From positions 17,254,205 through 17,318,204 of the forward strand of contig ML682059.1 in the NCBI GenBank assembly GCA_007922195.1: DNA of 64,000 bases. Direction: 5' to 3'. The notes beneath the pieces were generated by a model. It made no database searches and was not told the DNA's origin. It saw nothing but the letters and a program-made list of their open reading frames with translations. This stretch comes from Podocnemis expansa. Taxonomy: Eukaryota; Chordata; Testudines; Podocnemididae. This document shows positions 33,911 to 46,645 of the stretch, piece after piece. Both the position numbers and the translations under genes were made by a program. How positions within the stretch are numbered: the stretch's first letter is position 1; each line of letters begins with the position of its first letter.

Positions 33911-36424
33911 GGGCTGGAGCCGCTCGGAGCAGCAGTAGGTCTGAGGCCCATAAAGATGCCAGCAGTTATTGCTTTTCTCTATGAGATCAAGAGAAAGGGC
34001 AAAGGGAACATTTTAACCCCTGCCATCCTCTTGAGGGAGGGGAGAAAAAAAAAAAAAGAGCTGCGGCTTCGGCCACCCTTAATACCTTCAGGGGAATTTA
34101 GCTGTAGCAGATTGAGACGGGAAGGAGCGAGCGCTGTTGTACCTGGTCTGCTGGCTGAAGCTCGGTTCACCGCCGGAGAAGAAAGGGCATGGCGAGGGTT
34201 TTCTCGGGGGCAGCCAAAAAGTGGCCCCGTGGGGCAGTCAGCCAGGCGCCCTGCTAGGGTTAAAGCCACAAGTTCGAGTAGCTCCCCCGGCCAGAGAGGG
34301 AGTCGGGAATCTAAAAATCTAGCCCGAAGAAACAAATACGCCTTTCTCTGGGAACAACTGAGACTTTCCTCTGGAAGTGCTCCTGCTAACGTCTTAGCGA
34401 GGACCAGCCTCTTTAAAGCCAACAATTGGCGTGGACTGCCTAAGTCCCCCATGCCTCGTATCTGAAATAAATAATATAGTTTTCACCATTTAGTTTTACC
34501 TCCTTGCTCAACGCTTGACAGTCGAAAACTCTTTTTTGCCAGATCCTTTCCTTTAACCTCGTTAATACCCTGTTAGATTAACGCTGCCGACCAGCCCATG
34601 GCACGGGAACCCGTGGGCAGCCTGAGTGTTTTCCCGCTGCAGCCAAAACGCGCTGGGAATTGCCGGCAAAATGAAAGTTTTCAAATGAATTTGGCTTGAC
34701 AGCTTTGACATCACCCAGCTTCCTTTGCCGTAACTGTCCACAAACGAAGGCAGTTTCCAGAGTGTATGTTTTAATTTGTCACATCAAGGCAATAAAAGGT
34801 AGCAATATATACTTAAAGCCAGTTAACATTGTAATAACAGGTTTAAAGGAGCAATTAAATGGTAGTGAGTCGCATGTCTGATTTTCTATAGGCATTACCA
34901 CATCAATGGTACCTTTTAGACTGACTATAACTTAGCATGATTGGCTCAATTAGTTTAGCTACTTGATAGTTATCGTGAACTCCGGGTGAGTAATCAATGT
35001 TATGCAAGCTTACGGGAGGGAGCCTTTCTGTGGGAGAGCAAGAAGGGAAGCAACATAGCCCTTGTATTTGCAGAGAGCACATCTGTCCCCCGGAATGAAA
35101 TAAACAGTAATTTACAGTCCGATAAATCACTTTCGGAAAGCAGCGTAGCAAAAGGTAGATTTACAGGCAAAGAACAGTCGCTGGCCCTTGCTGATAAATG
35201 AAAGCCACTTTAATTTAACGTCAAAGGCGAGGCGTCCCTATTGTATTTCTCTCTCTTCCTTGCCCGCGATGGTTAGTGTCACGACTCAGCCGCGATCTGC
35301 AAATAACCCTGCTGGAGGTTTGCAGCGAGCTGCCTGTGGGCATCGCACTCATCGCGGCACTTTCACCCTCTTGGACCCACGCGGGGCCACCGTGTCGATT
35401 CAAACAGAAAGGCTCCTCCGTGGGAAACCGAGCCCTAAAATGGGAGTTGTTGTAAGGGCAAAGAGAAAGGTCCCGGAAGAGTTGAGAAACTTGCTAATAT
35501 TTCACCATCTCGCTTGAAACGGGAGGCCAATGCAAACTCAGAGATGCAAATTTAGTGCGAGTTGTGAGAGCGACTTCGTGGCATTTTCTGTCTAGGAAAA
35601 AAGCGAGCGCACCAGTAAAGGGAAAGATAAACAAGAGGCAGGGCGATATCTGTTGTGGAAGTTATTCTCATTAGTCCTAACAAAGTCTCACCAGTAGACA
35701 GGGCTGAAGTCAGCTTCAGCCTCAAGATTTCAGATCCGCAAGCTTTTTTTTTTTTTGAATGCACGTTACATTTCTGTCATGCTTTGCAGCAGAACACGAT
35801 ATCCCCAAAGAACCCAAGCGGGGGGAGCGGGGGAACAACAACCAAAAAAACCTACCCTGACAGCAAGCATTAGTTAAGAGTGCGATGAATAAACCCCTTG
35901 CACGAGAGTATCCGAACTAATTAAGATTCTGTTTAGCAGCCCTGGCTGGAATGTTAATTCAGCTTTGACTAACTGGGAATAAGCAAGAGGCAAAACTGCA
36001 TTTTAAGAGGAATGCCGGGGCGATAACATCTCTCACTTCTTCTGTCCAAGGTCTGCCCGAGCCTGTTACAAAGTCATTATCTCAAATTACTCCTGTACTT
36101 CATTTTTCGAGGTTTTGGGGCAAGCATAGATCCCTTGGCATTGACGTGCTGCTGGAGCCTCACAAAGCGAATACTCTCTAAGGGGATAAAGGCTGAAGCA
36201 ACGCACTATCTCTACCTTAGAAAGTTTGCTGGTACCAGCTCCTTGGACAAATATAGCCAGAATTGTGCAGGCAGATTAGGATCTATTGCTGGCGTCTCAG
36301 CACAAATCCCTAAAGGCTTTTTGACCCTTTGAAGTTTCCTCTATTTTGCTTACACAGAAGTTTACATGATTAAGTCAGGATTTTACAAGGCTCAACAAGG
36401 CAAATTTAGTCACCACGGAACACT
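33911..36424. other. Downstream flank of IRX2, unique sequence
   Basis: Open frames on both strands at 33908-34465 and 33979-34452 lack any recognised domain and a splice or promoter context, so no gene is called. TAAT-rich patches near 34940 and 35920 may be regulatory. Confidence 0.4.
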
Positions 36425-36455
36425 CAAAAAAAAAAAAAAAAAAAAAAAAAAAAAC
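36425..36455. repeat. Long poly(A) tract
   Basis: About 28 consecutive A. Could be the tail of an old retroposed sequence on the + strand, but no body is recognised upstream. Confidence 0.85.
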
Positions 36456-37337
36456 AGTTGTCCAGCAGCTACTCATTTGCCTACAGAATTCCTAGGTACT
36501 GTGCGATATGTCTCCAGGACTAATCTAACGCAGGAGAAAGATGTTGCCAGGTTTGTCTGAGAAGAGGCAGTGTGCATTAGTCACTAAATCCTCCTTGCTG
36601 TGCACTAGGCACTGGTATTTTGAAGAGCAATTACCGTATTATGCAGGGTATATAATAGGAAGAGACAATAAAAATACACTCCTAGAAGTTCCTATCAGTC
36701 CTGCCACATTTCTAGCTAGGCTTTGATTCTTCTTCCCCAGATAACTGCACCTTTTCACCCACCCAGCAATGAGCAAAGCCAGTCTACCTTTCCAAAGTAA
36801 ACATTTCCCACCATTTTATCTGTTACAAGCAAAGAACTGAGGTTTAAGAAAAATAGAAACTACCAAGAGACTTTCAGTAAAATTGTGATACCTGGAAACA
36901 TTGTGACTTGCCTTAAAAAGGCTGTTAGACTAAGAAAAGTGACTAACAGTTCCTTCTTCATGTTCAGTGATATGTCTCATAGCTATGCTTTTGAGTTTAT
37001 TTGCTAACCATACGCCAATAACTTTTATTCCTTTTTATTCTCATTAACACAGCAGAATGCAGCAGTGGGAGAGCCAGACACATTCTCTTCTGGCTTTCCC
37101 ATGGTTTCATTTTATAGTGTAAATGAGAACAAAAAAGAGTTAAATTTAGGGAGCAGATGAATTCTCTTCTGACTCCAAAATAATCAGTAAATAATTACAT
37201 TTAAACTGGTAATCATATGACAGCCAGAAAGAAAAAAAACACTTAATTTTCCTATTGTATGATGAGTTTGCAGGGCTGGCAACTAGGAAAAAAAATACTT
37301 TTGCACTTGCTAGTTGAATATATTTTATTTAGAACCT
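36456..37337. other. Intergenic, nothing recognised
   Basis: AT-rich, short open frames only. Confidence 0.5.
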
Positions 37338-37345
37338 GTTTAGAG

Positions 37346-37521
37346 CAGTGGTTCTCAACCACTGTCAGGGCACACTACTGTGTTGCCACACAGTGGTAAG
37401 TGTGTCACAGAGAGCCAGGGAAATGGCTGGATTTGGTCTTGGGTATGTGGGCTGGTATGTTCAGTAGGGTTGTGGTATACCACCAAGAGTGTTGTGGCCT
37501 GCAAGAGGTTGAGAACCACTG
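37346..37521. mobile_element. hAT-type MITE with 8-bp target duplication
   Basis: Ends CAGTGGTTCTCAACCACTG and GAGGTTGAGAACCACTG are inverted repeats. GTTTAGAG at 37338-37345 and ATTTAGAG at 37522-37529 differ at one base, a slightly decayed 8-bp target duplication. 176 bp, non-coding. Confidence 0.9.
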
Positions 37522-37529
37522 ATTTAGAG

Positions 37530-38216
37530 AACCTTATACAATGGAAATCCACACTGACATTTTTGCATAAAGCCATTTTTTTTAGAGTATAAACCTACTT
37601 AATTCTCTGTCCACTATTCCAAAGGAACTTAAAGATTAACCAATTTATTCAGGGGGAGCTGTACCCATATCTAAGAAGTTTTCTTATCAACATTCCCTTA
37701 TCTATAGCAACAAATACAGCATATTATATTCTGGCAAATGCAATCATAAAAATGATATGTTTACATAAACCAACAAAAGCAAGAAAAAGCTCAGTTAATG
37801 TAGAAACAACTTCTTGCAATACATAGGGGAAACTGGAGATATTAGAGGGCTAGTTAGACTCAACAAAAATGTAAGCTGATGATATTCTTGAAAAATCCAT
37901 GACTTAAAAGTGAGTTGCATACTGCAGAATCCAATTTTCATCACTGAATCCAAGCCTAAGAAGAGTAGTAAACTTGAGTTACACATCTTAATGCTCTTTT
38001 AATCTAATTTTTGTGTGGATTTATTTTGATTAATTTTGTATGTTTGTGTTTTTGAAGATAAGCACTCACAATGTAAGCTTACAGGAAACCTGTTTGTATG
38101 GATTACAAGATAGATAATAGGAGTCTTAGACTAGAACCCACAAAAGTCAGCACTGTCAGCTATGAAATGCTTACAAAGCCAACCGGAAATGGGAAGGAGA
38201 GGGTGTCCCTGAAACC
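37530..38216. other. Intergenic, nothing recognised
   Basis: AT-rich, short open frames only. Confidence 0.5.
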
Positions 38217-38335
38217 TAGGGTGACCAGATAGCAAGTGTGAAAAATCAGGGCAAGTGTGGGACATAATAGGCACCTAAATAAGAGAAAGCCCCAAAATAT
38301 CCTGACTGTCCCTATAAAATTGGGACATCTAATTA
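38217..38335. mobile_element. Short DNA-element copy (TAGGGTGACCAGAT family)
   Basis: Starts TAGGGTGACCAGATAGC and ends near TTGGGACATCT, where the inverted counterpart of GTGACCAGAT has decayed. The interior (GAAAAATCAGGGC, AAGCCCCAAAATATCCTGAC, TCCCTATAAAATTGGGAC) matches a widespread reptilian/amniote MITE that I recognise from memory. No target duplication visible. Confidence 0.6.
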
Positions 38336-39339
38336 TCTTATCTAAATACTCCCCTCTGACTGAGAGATATGCCTGCATTCAGGCTGTAGGAAGGCATCCT
38401 GTCTCTGCTCAGTGACTCACAAGGGGGAACCAGCCATCATGAGTCTGACTACTTAGGCACACAAGGTGTTTCTTGTGAGAATGAATTATACACAAACCAG
38501 CCAGAGGAGACAGTGCTGGTGGTGGTGGTGGGGAGTAAATATGTAAGGACAAGGCTGCATTATAATGCATATACACAAGGGGGCAGAATAAAAATTGCAC
38601 AGACAAGATTAGATATGGTATTTCCTAATTTTCAAACTTTTGACTTTACAACCAAAATGACAGTCTTTTAGTGTATTCTGTGTGCCAATTCTTAGTTTTT
38701 TAAAGTAAAAAGAAAATAAAACTGAATTTTGTTATGTGCAACTGCAGCAGCCTTTATCATGCCTCATCAGCAGGTTAGCACACCACAGTACAAACCTCTG
38801 TGGCTTGAACTACAGGATTAATATGACATAAGCTAGTGGCAGGAGAAGGCTGTTATTCCAGTGGGTGATTGGGGCCATGTGCTCATGCCCAGGGAGCTCA
38901 GCCTAGCTCACTTTCAGCCTATCAGTTTCAGCAGCTGTCAGGGATTCCTGCTTTGGTGGTGGTAGGGGCTAGTCTTTCAGATGCTTCTGTTCAGTTATGA
39001 GGGGAAAGAGAAATGAGAAAAGGGAAATTGTGATTTTCAACAATTTCCAGGATGCAGGGGTAGGGTTCTGGGTTCATGGCAGAGCCTCTCCCCACTCTGA
39101 GCAGCCAGCTGTGAATGCAGAATGAGCTTCCTCTACTGTGTGTAACTGGGCTTGCTACCAGGCTAGCCACATGCAGAGCATCCATTGAACCTGGAGGCTA
39201 CATAGTCTCCTGATGGCAAGTATTAGCTCATCTAAATATAGGGGTTGCCACCAGCTCTTCCTCTAATGTGCAAGCACATACAGAAAAAAAAAAAAGCTGT
39301 AAATAGTTTTTCACTTGAGATACATTACCTACAGAGGCA
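38336..39339. other. Intergenic, nothing recognised
   Basis: No gene. A GGT-repeat patch at 38516-38532 and a poly(A) tract near 39283-39294. Confidence 0.45.
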
Positions 39340-39650
39340 GTCACAGAATCCTTGAAATATTGGCTGGAAGGGGTATGGAAAAACCATCAAATCCAGCCCT
39401 CTGCCCTGTGGCAGAACAAAGTAAACCTAAGAGGTGTGTCAAACCTTTCTTCCAAAGAACTCCTGTGATATGAATTCTCTAACCTCCCTTGGAAGTCTTT
39501 TTCAGAGCTCAAGTACCTTTATAGTTAGAAAGTTTTTTCCTAAGTCTCCAGTGCTACAGATTAAGCTCATTACTTCTTGTCCTAACTTCAGTGGATATGG
39601 GAATAATTGATCAGTGTTTTTATAACAGGCTACATGCCTCTGACATTTGT
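39340..39650 (-). mobile_element. CR1 LINE, 3'-terminal part
   Basis: The + strand from CAGAATCCTTGAAATATTGG through TCAAATCCAGCCC to TCTTGTCCTAACTTCAG is the antisense of the CR1 3' region (end of ORF2 and 3'UTR) as known from birds and reptiles. Probably the 3' portion of the same copy as 41408-43720, split by a later insertion. Confidence 0.7.
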
Positions 39651-41407
39651 CAGTGCAGGCAACCTGTACTTGAGGGGCCTTTGAATTTAATTAGAAGGCT
39701 AATGTTTAGGAAGATCCTGTATGCTGCAAGTTCTGCCACTGGGCAACTACAACTCCCATGATCTCTTGGGAAAAGAAGAGAGACTGTTCTTGTTCCTGCC
39801 AGGTGTGCAGAAGAATGCTGTGTACTCCATTTTGGGAGTGAGTGGATGGCCCATTCTGGAAGCCGATGGTGATTGCTCCCTGGGGGTCCTGAGGCTGCTG
39901 CTGAGACCCTGTTGGATGATTGCTCAAGCAGGGAGCTTTGAAGGTTGGTGGCATTGTGCAACCCAAAGTAGGGACTGAATCTGCAGCTGGCTGAGGTGGA
40001 CCTGCAGTGAGTGGTGTGAATGTCATACCCTCCCCTGCCCGCCCCCCCTTTTGGAGCATGATTTGCTAAGGAAGGGGTGCAGCAGAGAGACTGTGCTTCA
40101 TTAGACTTTCAGCATGCCCGCACCAGCAAGGGGTCAGGGTCTGAGCTCTGGGGAAGAGTGCTCTCCAGAGGTGTGGTAATAGTGGCTGTGGAAATGTCAG
40201 TTAGATAGTTTCATCATTTACTGTATTCTGTGTTTAACTGATTTATTCAACTGTATGTGATATTTAATTTCAGCCTGTAATGTCTAGTTTCCTTAATTTA
40301 ACTAAAGGTTTGTTAACACTAATTTAAGTAAGTGGGTATACTGTATGCAAAACCAATATTTTTGAATTAGGCCTATGCCACAAGTTATTCTTATCAGCAT
40401 GGGTTTAGTCTTGGAGGCTCCCACGGCATGCCAATGAGCGTGTACACTGGGTACACTGGCCCAACAAGAGTACTGATCTGGCCCATGGAGCTGCTGCCTG
40501 AGCTGTGCTTGGGAGCTCAGGGCAGCAGCCAACAGCAGAAACAGGCTGCCAGCAAAGCAGAGCCAAGTGTGCTTCTGGCTCACTTGATCCGAGTCACCAC
40601 AAAGGAAGAGCTCCAGACAATCCTGGCTCAGCTCTGCTGTGGTCTGCTAACTGATCAGAGTCTCAGTCACGGCAAGCTGGGCCAGGCTCCCGGAAAACCA
40701 CTGCACCACCCCCTACTCCAACTGTTCACTGGCAGTCAGTCAGTCTCCTAATCTGATTGACAGTACATTGCACAAATCATAAATAAGAAAGGCAAAAGTG
40801 GCTGGGGTCCACATGGGAATGAGCCAAGCAAATGCCAGTCTGGACTGAGCCCACTCAAAGGCCAGCATGTGGGAAGATGACAGAGAGAGGAGAGGGGAGA
40901 GGCAGGAGTTCAGCCCACCTGTGGCTGTTACTGAGACTGATTTCTAATGTCTGCACCACTTGGCAGGGGACGTGGACAGGGAAGGGGGGTTTGGAGCCGA
41001 CATGGGGAAGGGGAACCCACAGGGCATGGAAAATGGAAGGTGCTGGAGAGCCTGTGGGGTAGGGGAGGGGAAAGGGGAGTCCATACCACTCTGAATGTGG
41101 CAGGGGAAAGAGATGGGGAATCTGCATGACAACATGGGCTGTGGCAGGTGTCCTGCCCTCCAATGTGGCCCCCAACATTGAATGAGTTTGACACCTCTGT
41201 ACAGGATCCAGCCAAGTGGAAGTACCACCAATTTTAATCTCCTATAAAAGCAAAACTCCTCTGCAGCAGAGGAGTGGATGGAGGATTCCCACTTGACACA
41301 CATCACCACTGGGAAACTCAGAATTTGCTGGTTGTCACCAACCTTAGTACCTGGGAGCATGAGAGTGTTGCCGACTCCCAAGTAACCCAGCTAGAAAAGG
41401 GAGGGGT
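39651..41407. mobile_element. Sequence inserted in the CR1 copy, includes a hAT-like end
   Basis: The two flanking CR1 parts are adjacent in the family consensus, so this 1.75-kb interval was inserted (or replaced sequence) later. At 41182-41201 ATTGAATGAGTTTGACACCTCTG is the inverse of the CAGRGGTGTCAAACTCAT terminus of a hAT family, preceded by GTGGCCCCCAACATTG. The left end and target duplication were not found. Open frames on both strands (up to 145 codons) come from base composition. Confidence 0.45.
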
Positions 41408-43720
41408 TTACATCAGCTTGCCCCTGAGTCTTCTTTTCTCAAGACTAAACATGTCTTGTTTAAAAAATCTTTTCTCATATCTCAGGTTCTCCAAAATTTT
41501 TATAATTTCTGTTGTTCTTCTTGTACTCTCTTCAATTTGTCCATATCATTCCTAAAGTGTAGCACTTAGAATTAGACACAATATTCCAACTGAGACCTCA
41601 CTAGAGCTGAGCAGAGTCAGAAAATTACTTCCCATGTCTTGCATATAATTCCCCCCTTAATGCACTCCAAAATATTAACCTTTTTTGCAGCTGCATCACA
41701 TTTTCGCTCATATTAAATCTGTCATCTACTGTAGCCCCAGATTCTTTTTATCAGTACCACCACTTAGTCATTTATTCTCCATATTTAGTTAAGTATTTGA
41801 TTATTCTTTCCTAAGTGAAGTATTTTGCACTTGCCTGTCTTAAATTTCATCTTTTTTAAATCAGACCAGTTCTCCAGTTTTTGAAGGTCATTTTGAATTG
41901 TAATTTTTTTCTCCAAAGTGCTTTGAACCCCTCCCAATTTGATAACATCTGCAAATATTATAAGCATTCTCACTACTCCATTATTCAAGTCATCAAAGAA
42001 AATACCGATAATACCAAACCCACAACTGACCCTTGTGGGACCCTATTAGATATGCCCTCCCTGTTTGACAGTGAACAACTGATAATCGCTCATTGAGCTC
42101 AGCCTTTCATCCAGTTGTTTCATCTAGAGTACATTTCCCTTACTTGCTGATGAGAAAGTCATGTGATCTATGTCAAAAGTCTTACTAAAATAAAGATATA
42201 AAGACTGACTCCAGCTTATCCAGTAGCAGGGGCATCGCTAGACATAAATATTGGGGGGGCCACAGCCCCCACCAGCCAACGGGGCCCTGATCCATTCTCG
42301 TCCTCCCCACTGGTTCCCCGATCCCTTCACAATCCCCCTGCTGGGCCCCTGAGCCCTTCCCTTACCCTAGGGTCCCACCACTGTTCCCGCTGACCCCTTC
42401 CCCCGCGCCCGTTCTCCACCGGCCCAGTGTGCCTGCCCCTGGACTCCCACCCCTGGCTCCCTTACCTGGCCGCTGGAGAGAGAGTGGGGCCACGGCAGCT
42501 GCTGAGGCCCCTGGCATCACCCTGCTCTGTGCATGCTCAGAATAGGGTCAGGCGAGGGTGGGAGTTTTAAAAACTCCCAGGCACAACCTGGGGCAACTCC
42601 CTCCCAGCTGGAAGACTCTGTCTGCTGGCCAGGTAGAGGCTGCAGCTGCCAGGCAGTGTTCCCTGCACAGGGGCACGATGGTGCACCCCTGCACAGTTTT
42701 GGGGCTCGCTACTCCAGGCCTGGCCCTGAGTTTCAGGGGGGCTGAGGCCCCCAGAACCCCCCTCAGCAACACCACCGCCCAGTAGGCTGATTACTTTCTC
42801 TAAGAAGGAAATTAAGTTGGTTTGCCAAGATTTTTTTTTTTTTGACAAATCCATGCTGCTGGTTCTTTATAACTATATTATCCCCTAAATCTTACAAATT
42901 GAGATTTTAACAATTTGTTCCAGTCTCTTCCCAGGTATTAGTGTTAGGTTGAATGGTCTGTAATTTCCCGTGTCCTGTTTTTATTTATTTAATCTTTAAA
43001 GTTTGGTATTATGTTTGCCATTCTCCAGACTTCACTTATGATCCAGGAGGTTTCAAAGATAATTGTCAACAGTTCTGAGATTGGTTCAGTTAGTTAGGTA
43101 CATTGGGATTAATATAATCAGGCCTTAATGACTTGAATATGTCTGACTTTTCTAAATATTATTTAACTTGTTCTTTTGCTATTTTTGCTTGTATTCCTTC
43201 CTCTGGTTGTTAATATTAATTGTGTTGAGTATCTGGTGACCATTAACCATTTTAGTGAAAACAGAAGCAAAATAAGAATTAAATAGCTAGGCCTTCTTCG
43301 TCTCATCAGTTAAAAGCTCTCCTTTCCTGCTGAGCAGAGGACCTACACTTTCCTTCACCTTTCTCTTGTTCCTAATGTATTAATGAATCTCTTCTTAATG
43401 CTTTTTAAATTCCTTGCTAAGTGCAGCTCATTTTGTGCCTTAACAATTCTGATTTTGTTCCTCCATGATTGTGCCACTCATTTGTACTCCTTAGCAGTTT
43501 GGCCATATTTCTAATTTCAATAGGATTGATTTTTTATTTTCAGGCCATTGAAAAACTCTTGATGGAGCCATGTTGGCTTTTTACTGCTTTTTCTGCTTTT
43601 GCTTTGTACCAGGATAGCTGGCAGCTGTGCATTTAATATTGTATCTTTGAGAAGCTGCCAGCTCCCCTGAACTTCTTTTTAAGTTAGTTTTTTTTTTTCC
43701 CATGTGACCTTTGTGATGCT
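41408..43720 (-). mobile_element. CR1 LINE ORF2 region, decayed
   Basis: Antisense of CR1 ORF2. Minus-strand translation at about 41785-41988 gives FADVIKLGGV ... LQKLENWSDLKKMKF and CKILHLGKNNQ, matching the FADDTKL ... LHLG segment of the CR1 reverse transcriptase; the second catalytic Asp of FADD is lost (FADV). Further 5' parts follow to about 43720 (GCCATGTTGGCT near 43567, CTGCCAGCTCCCCTGAACTT near 43655). Stops and frameshifts throughout; inactive. It is interrupted at 42227-42778. Confidence 0.8.
42227..42778. mobile_element. GC-rich element inserted in the CR1 copy
   Basis: The CR1 sequence ...GCTTATCCAGTAG / GCTGATTACTTTC... is continuous if 42227-42785 is removed. CCAGTAG is repeated at 42220-42226 and 42779-42785. 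The insert begins CAGGGGCATCGCTAG, contains GGGGGGGCCACAGCCCCC and ends with GGGGGGCTGAGGCCCCC followed by CAACACCACCGCC, so its ends are roughly inverted. Probably a non-autonomous hAT-type element. Open frames inside are compositional. Confidence 0.75.
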
Positions 43721-44639
43721 GACAGGCCAGTTCAGATCAAAGCCTAGACTAATTTATTTGTGGGTGAATATTAAAGACATGTTAAGTGTATCCATGGACC
43801 AATTCACTTGCATGTTGATATCAATGAAATGTTAATGTTACTTTTGTCACTTATCTATAACCTATGTATTATCACATCATGTGTAACTGCTAACTAGATA
43901 ACCGCAGATTACAATGTTTTAGCGTTAAAAATGTGAATATGCTGCATAAATAAACTTAATGAAAACTACTGAAGGATTGTTTCTGACTTTTTGTTTATGT
44001 GATGCTTACCCATCGTATGAGATTGGAGCCTTGGAAATGTAGAAAACTGCTACCTTCAAAGTCTAGGCTGTTGTGTTCACCAATGGAAATTCACAGACTC
44101 TGTTTACATTTAATCAACAACGGGAAGAGCCCATGCTGTGAATGAAAACACCTGCCAGATTGCCTTCCATGTGAAGATGCTATAATGGATCCAGGGACAG
44201 ATCCTGTATCTCTGTACTTTTTGGACACCCACTGGGAAGCCGTCCAGAAGCAAGACAGATATCCCCAGAGTTAACTTGGGCAATCCTGAAAGAATTAGGG
44301 AACCCTAGCAGAGTACTACAACTCTGCTGTCATTTTGGATTTGCAAACATTGACTCAGCTGTTAAGGTGGGTCAGGTGCTCTGAATTCTCAATAATTCTT
44401 ATTTCTTTTTCTTATCTGATAAACCTTTAGTTAGTTCAATAGAGAAATTGGCTGCCTGTCTTGTCTTTGGGGTGAGATCTAGAGAATCCATTAACCTTCT
44501 GGAACAGCCTTCCAAGTAGAGCAAAAGGGCAAAAGACCCTAAACTGGCCTCAAGACTAAACATGATAAGTTTGTGGAGAAGATGGTATGATGAGATGATC
44601 CATCAGCCACTGCCAGTAGCAAATATTCCCAGTGATTAG
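43721..44639. other. Intergenic, possibly old retroelement sequence
   Basis: No gene. The stretch 44390-44530 (TTCTTATTTCTTTTTCTTATC ... TTGGCTGCCTG ... GGGTGAGATCTAGAG) reminds me of LTR-element 3'/5' sequence of reptiles but I could not find a matching second LTR. Confidence 0.25.
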
Positions 44640-44996
44640 AGATGAGATAGTAGGTGGTCAGGGCTCTGGGTTTCTACAGAGAATTCTTTCCTTGGTATCT
44701 GCATGGTGGGTCTTGCCCACATTCTCAGGGTCTAACTGAATGACATGTTTGTGGCTGGGAGGGATTTTATCCCTGGGTTAGATTGGTAGAGACCTTGGAG
44801 GTTTTTCACTTCTCTGCAGCACGGGGTATAGGTCACTTGCAGTTTTAAACTTTAGTAACTCAGCCAGAGGTTAGGAATCCGTTTCGGGAACGGGTGGATG
44901 AAGTTCCATGAACTGCAATGGGCAGGCCTTCAGACTTGATGATTAGGATGGTCCCATTTGACCTTAAAGTCTTTGATCTAGAGCAAGTAATAGACT
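44640..44996 (+). mobile_element. CR1 LINE 3'UTR fragment
   Basis: Contains GTCTTGCCCACATTCTCAGG, GGTTAGATTGGTAGAGACC, TCTGCAGCACGGGGTATAGG and TGGTCCCATTTGACCTTAAA, the ordered landmarks of the reptilian CR1 3'UTR in sense orientation. The element ends near the GTCTTTGATCTAGAG at about 44985. Confidence 0.75.
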
Positions 44997-46605
44997 CTTT
45001 TGGAGTGGAAGTAACCTGAAGTGGTGTGATGATTTTTTTTTGGGGGGGGGGTTGTTTTAATACCGTTTTATCACTAAGTTTAGTTCTCTAGGTGGCAAGA
45101 TAAGCGGGAGGCTCTAAAGACATTGTTTGTGACTGCATGGTAATACTGATATGGAGATACAGGAGTTCATATTTGTTTTTGGCTTGGTGAAAGCTAATTT
45201 TAGAATACACCATCAGTGTATGTGTCTGCCCTATTTTCTAACAGTCTGGTCTGAGACTGGTACTATCAGTTCTGAACGTCCCCAGGCAGCATGAAAACTG
45301 GCATGAGCAGCACAGGATTAACATGCCACAAGTCAATGGCACTTAAAGATGAGAACCTAAGTATTTAAAGTTTAAATTTGATACTGAGAGGTTTAAGGGT
45401 TGAATATTAGACACAAGTGAATCACAATCATATGAGGCTGTTAACAGAAAAGACCTTGAGTATTTGTGCTCACAAAGGCAGCTATCATTTAGAAAGAAAA
45501 ACTCAAATCAGGAACTGAGATCATGGACTTTGATCAGAAAGAAGGGTCTCAGCTCCCCTCTGCCCCAGATTCCACAGATGCCAGTGCAGCAGAAATGTAG
45601 TGGCTGAGATACTTGGAAGTCAAGAAAGCATTAGAGCATGAGAAAATGATGGTGGAACTCTGGATCAAGGAGAAGAAAGCAGTTGAGGAAAAGGCCCGCA
45701 AGAGATGCTTGGAAGCTGAGAAAGAAGCTCATTCACTGCAGCTGGAAATCCTGGAGAAGCAAAAGGAGTAGCCTCAGTTTATGGGTACATCCTCCCTCAA
45801 CAGCAGGGAATAAGAAAAACCTGCCTGATTTATCATGAGTCTGATTGTGCAAGGAATTCCTGCCCTTTGAGAGACGCTGTGATATTCATAAAATTCCAAG
45901 GGATAAAGGGATGGCTATCCTTTTAAGCAAACTGACTGGAAATCTAGGTAACTCCTTAATGAAATTGAAGTGAGTGATGCTGTATCAGAGAGCATGACAA
46001 CCTTATGTACCATTTCTCTCAGTTTGTGAGACTACACCTGAGTAATTTGCATGCATAACTTCTTTAAGGTTCTAAATGTATGTGCAACACAACCCTACAG
46101 TGACAACAGTCAAGTTAGAGAAAACATGAAGAAAGGAGAGGAGGACCAAATTAAAATGAAAGTAAGAAACAGAAGAAGTATGAGAAAAAGCACTTCAAAA
46201 TGTTCTAAAGTTGGCGGTGCCTAAGTTCAGGGACAACTAATGATTTGTACAGTAAAGAGCTGTAAGTCCACGATGTGGCATCAGACTATTTCTGCACTGT
46301 TCACTCCTTTTGGCAGCATGTAGAATACATGCATTACTTCACCATCGCATATATTTAAACAGCAATGCAACCACTGAGGCACTGCTTAGGCAACTAGAGT
46401 AAAGACAACACACCTTGTGGGTATGGGTCCAAGTGCATGCTCTACATAGCTCTCTAGACACCTGTGCACTGACTCCCTCAGCTTGTTATACCAAAAAGGG
46501 CACCCAGGAGAGCACCCCCTAGTAAAAAGAAAAGACTAGCAGGATCTTATGCAGGGGGACAAGGCAATATGCCACATTTATTGTAAATAAGTAAGGATAG
46601 CAAAA

Positions 46606-46607
<2 letters not shown>
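44997..46607. other. Intergenic with one coiled-coil-like open stretch
   Basis: At 45604-45771 the + strand reads 55 codons to a stop: LRYLEVKKALEHEKMMVELW followed by a Lys/Glu-rich run ending EILEKQKE. It is strongly heptad-like and resembles the charged region found at the start of gag-like proteins of LTR elements, but no other part is identifiable, so it may be a fragment of a dead retroelement. A poly(T)/poly(G) tract lies at 45031-45052. Nothing else recognised. Confidence 0.35.

Positions 46608-46643
<36 letters not shown>
46608..46643. repeat. (CA)18 microsatellite
   Basis: Uninterrupted CA dinucleotides. Confidence 0.97.

Positions 46644-46645
<2 letters not shown>

Noticed and set aside
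33908..34465. 185-codon + strand frame downstream of IRX2
   Set aside because: Overlaps a 157-codon frame on the other strand, no domain, no promoter or splice support; moderate GC content explains it.
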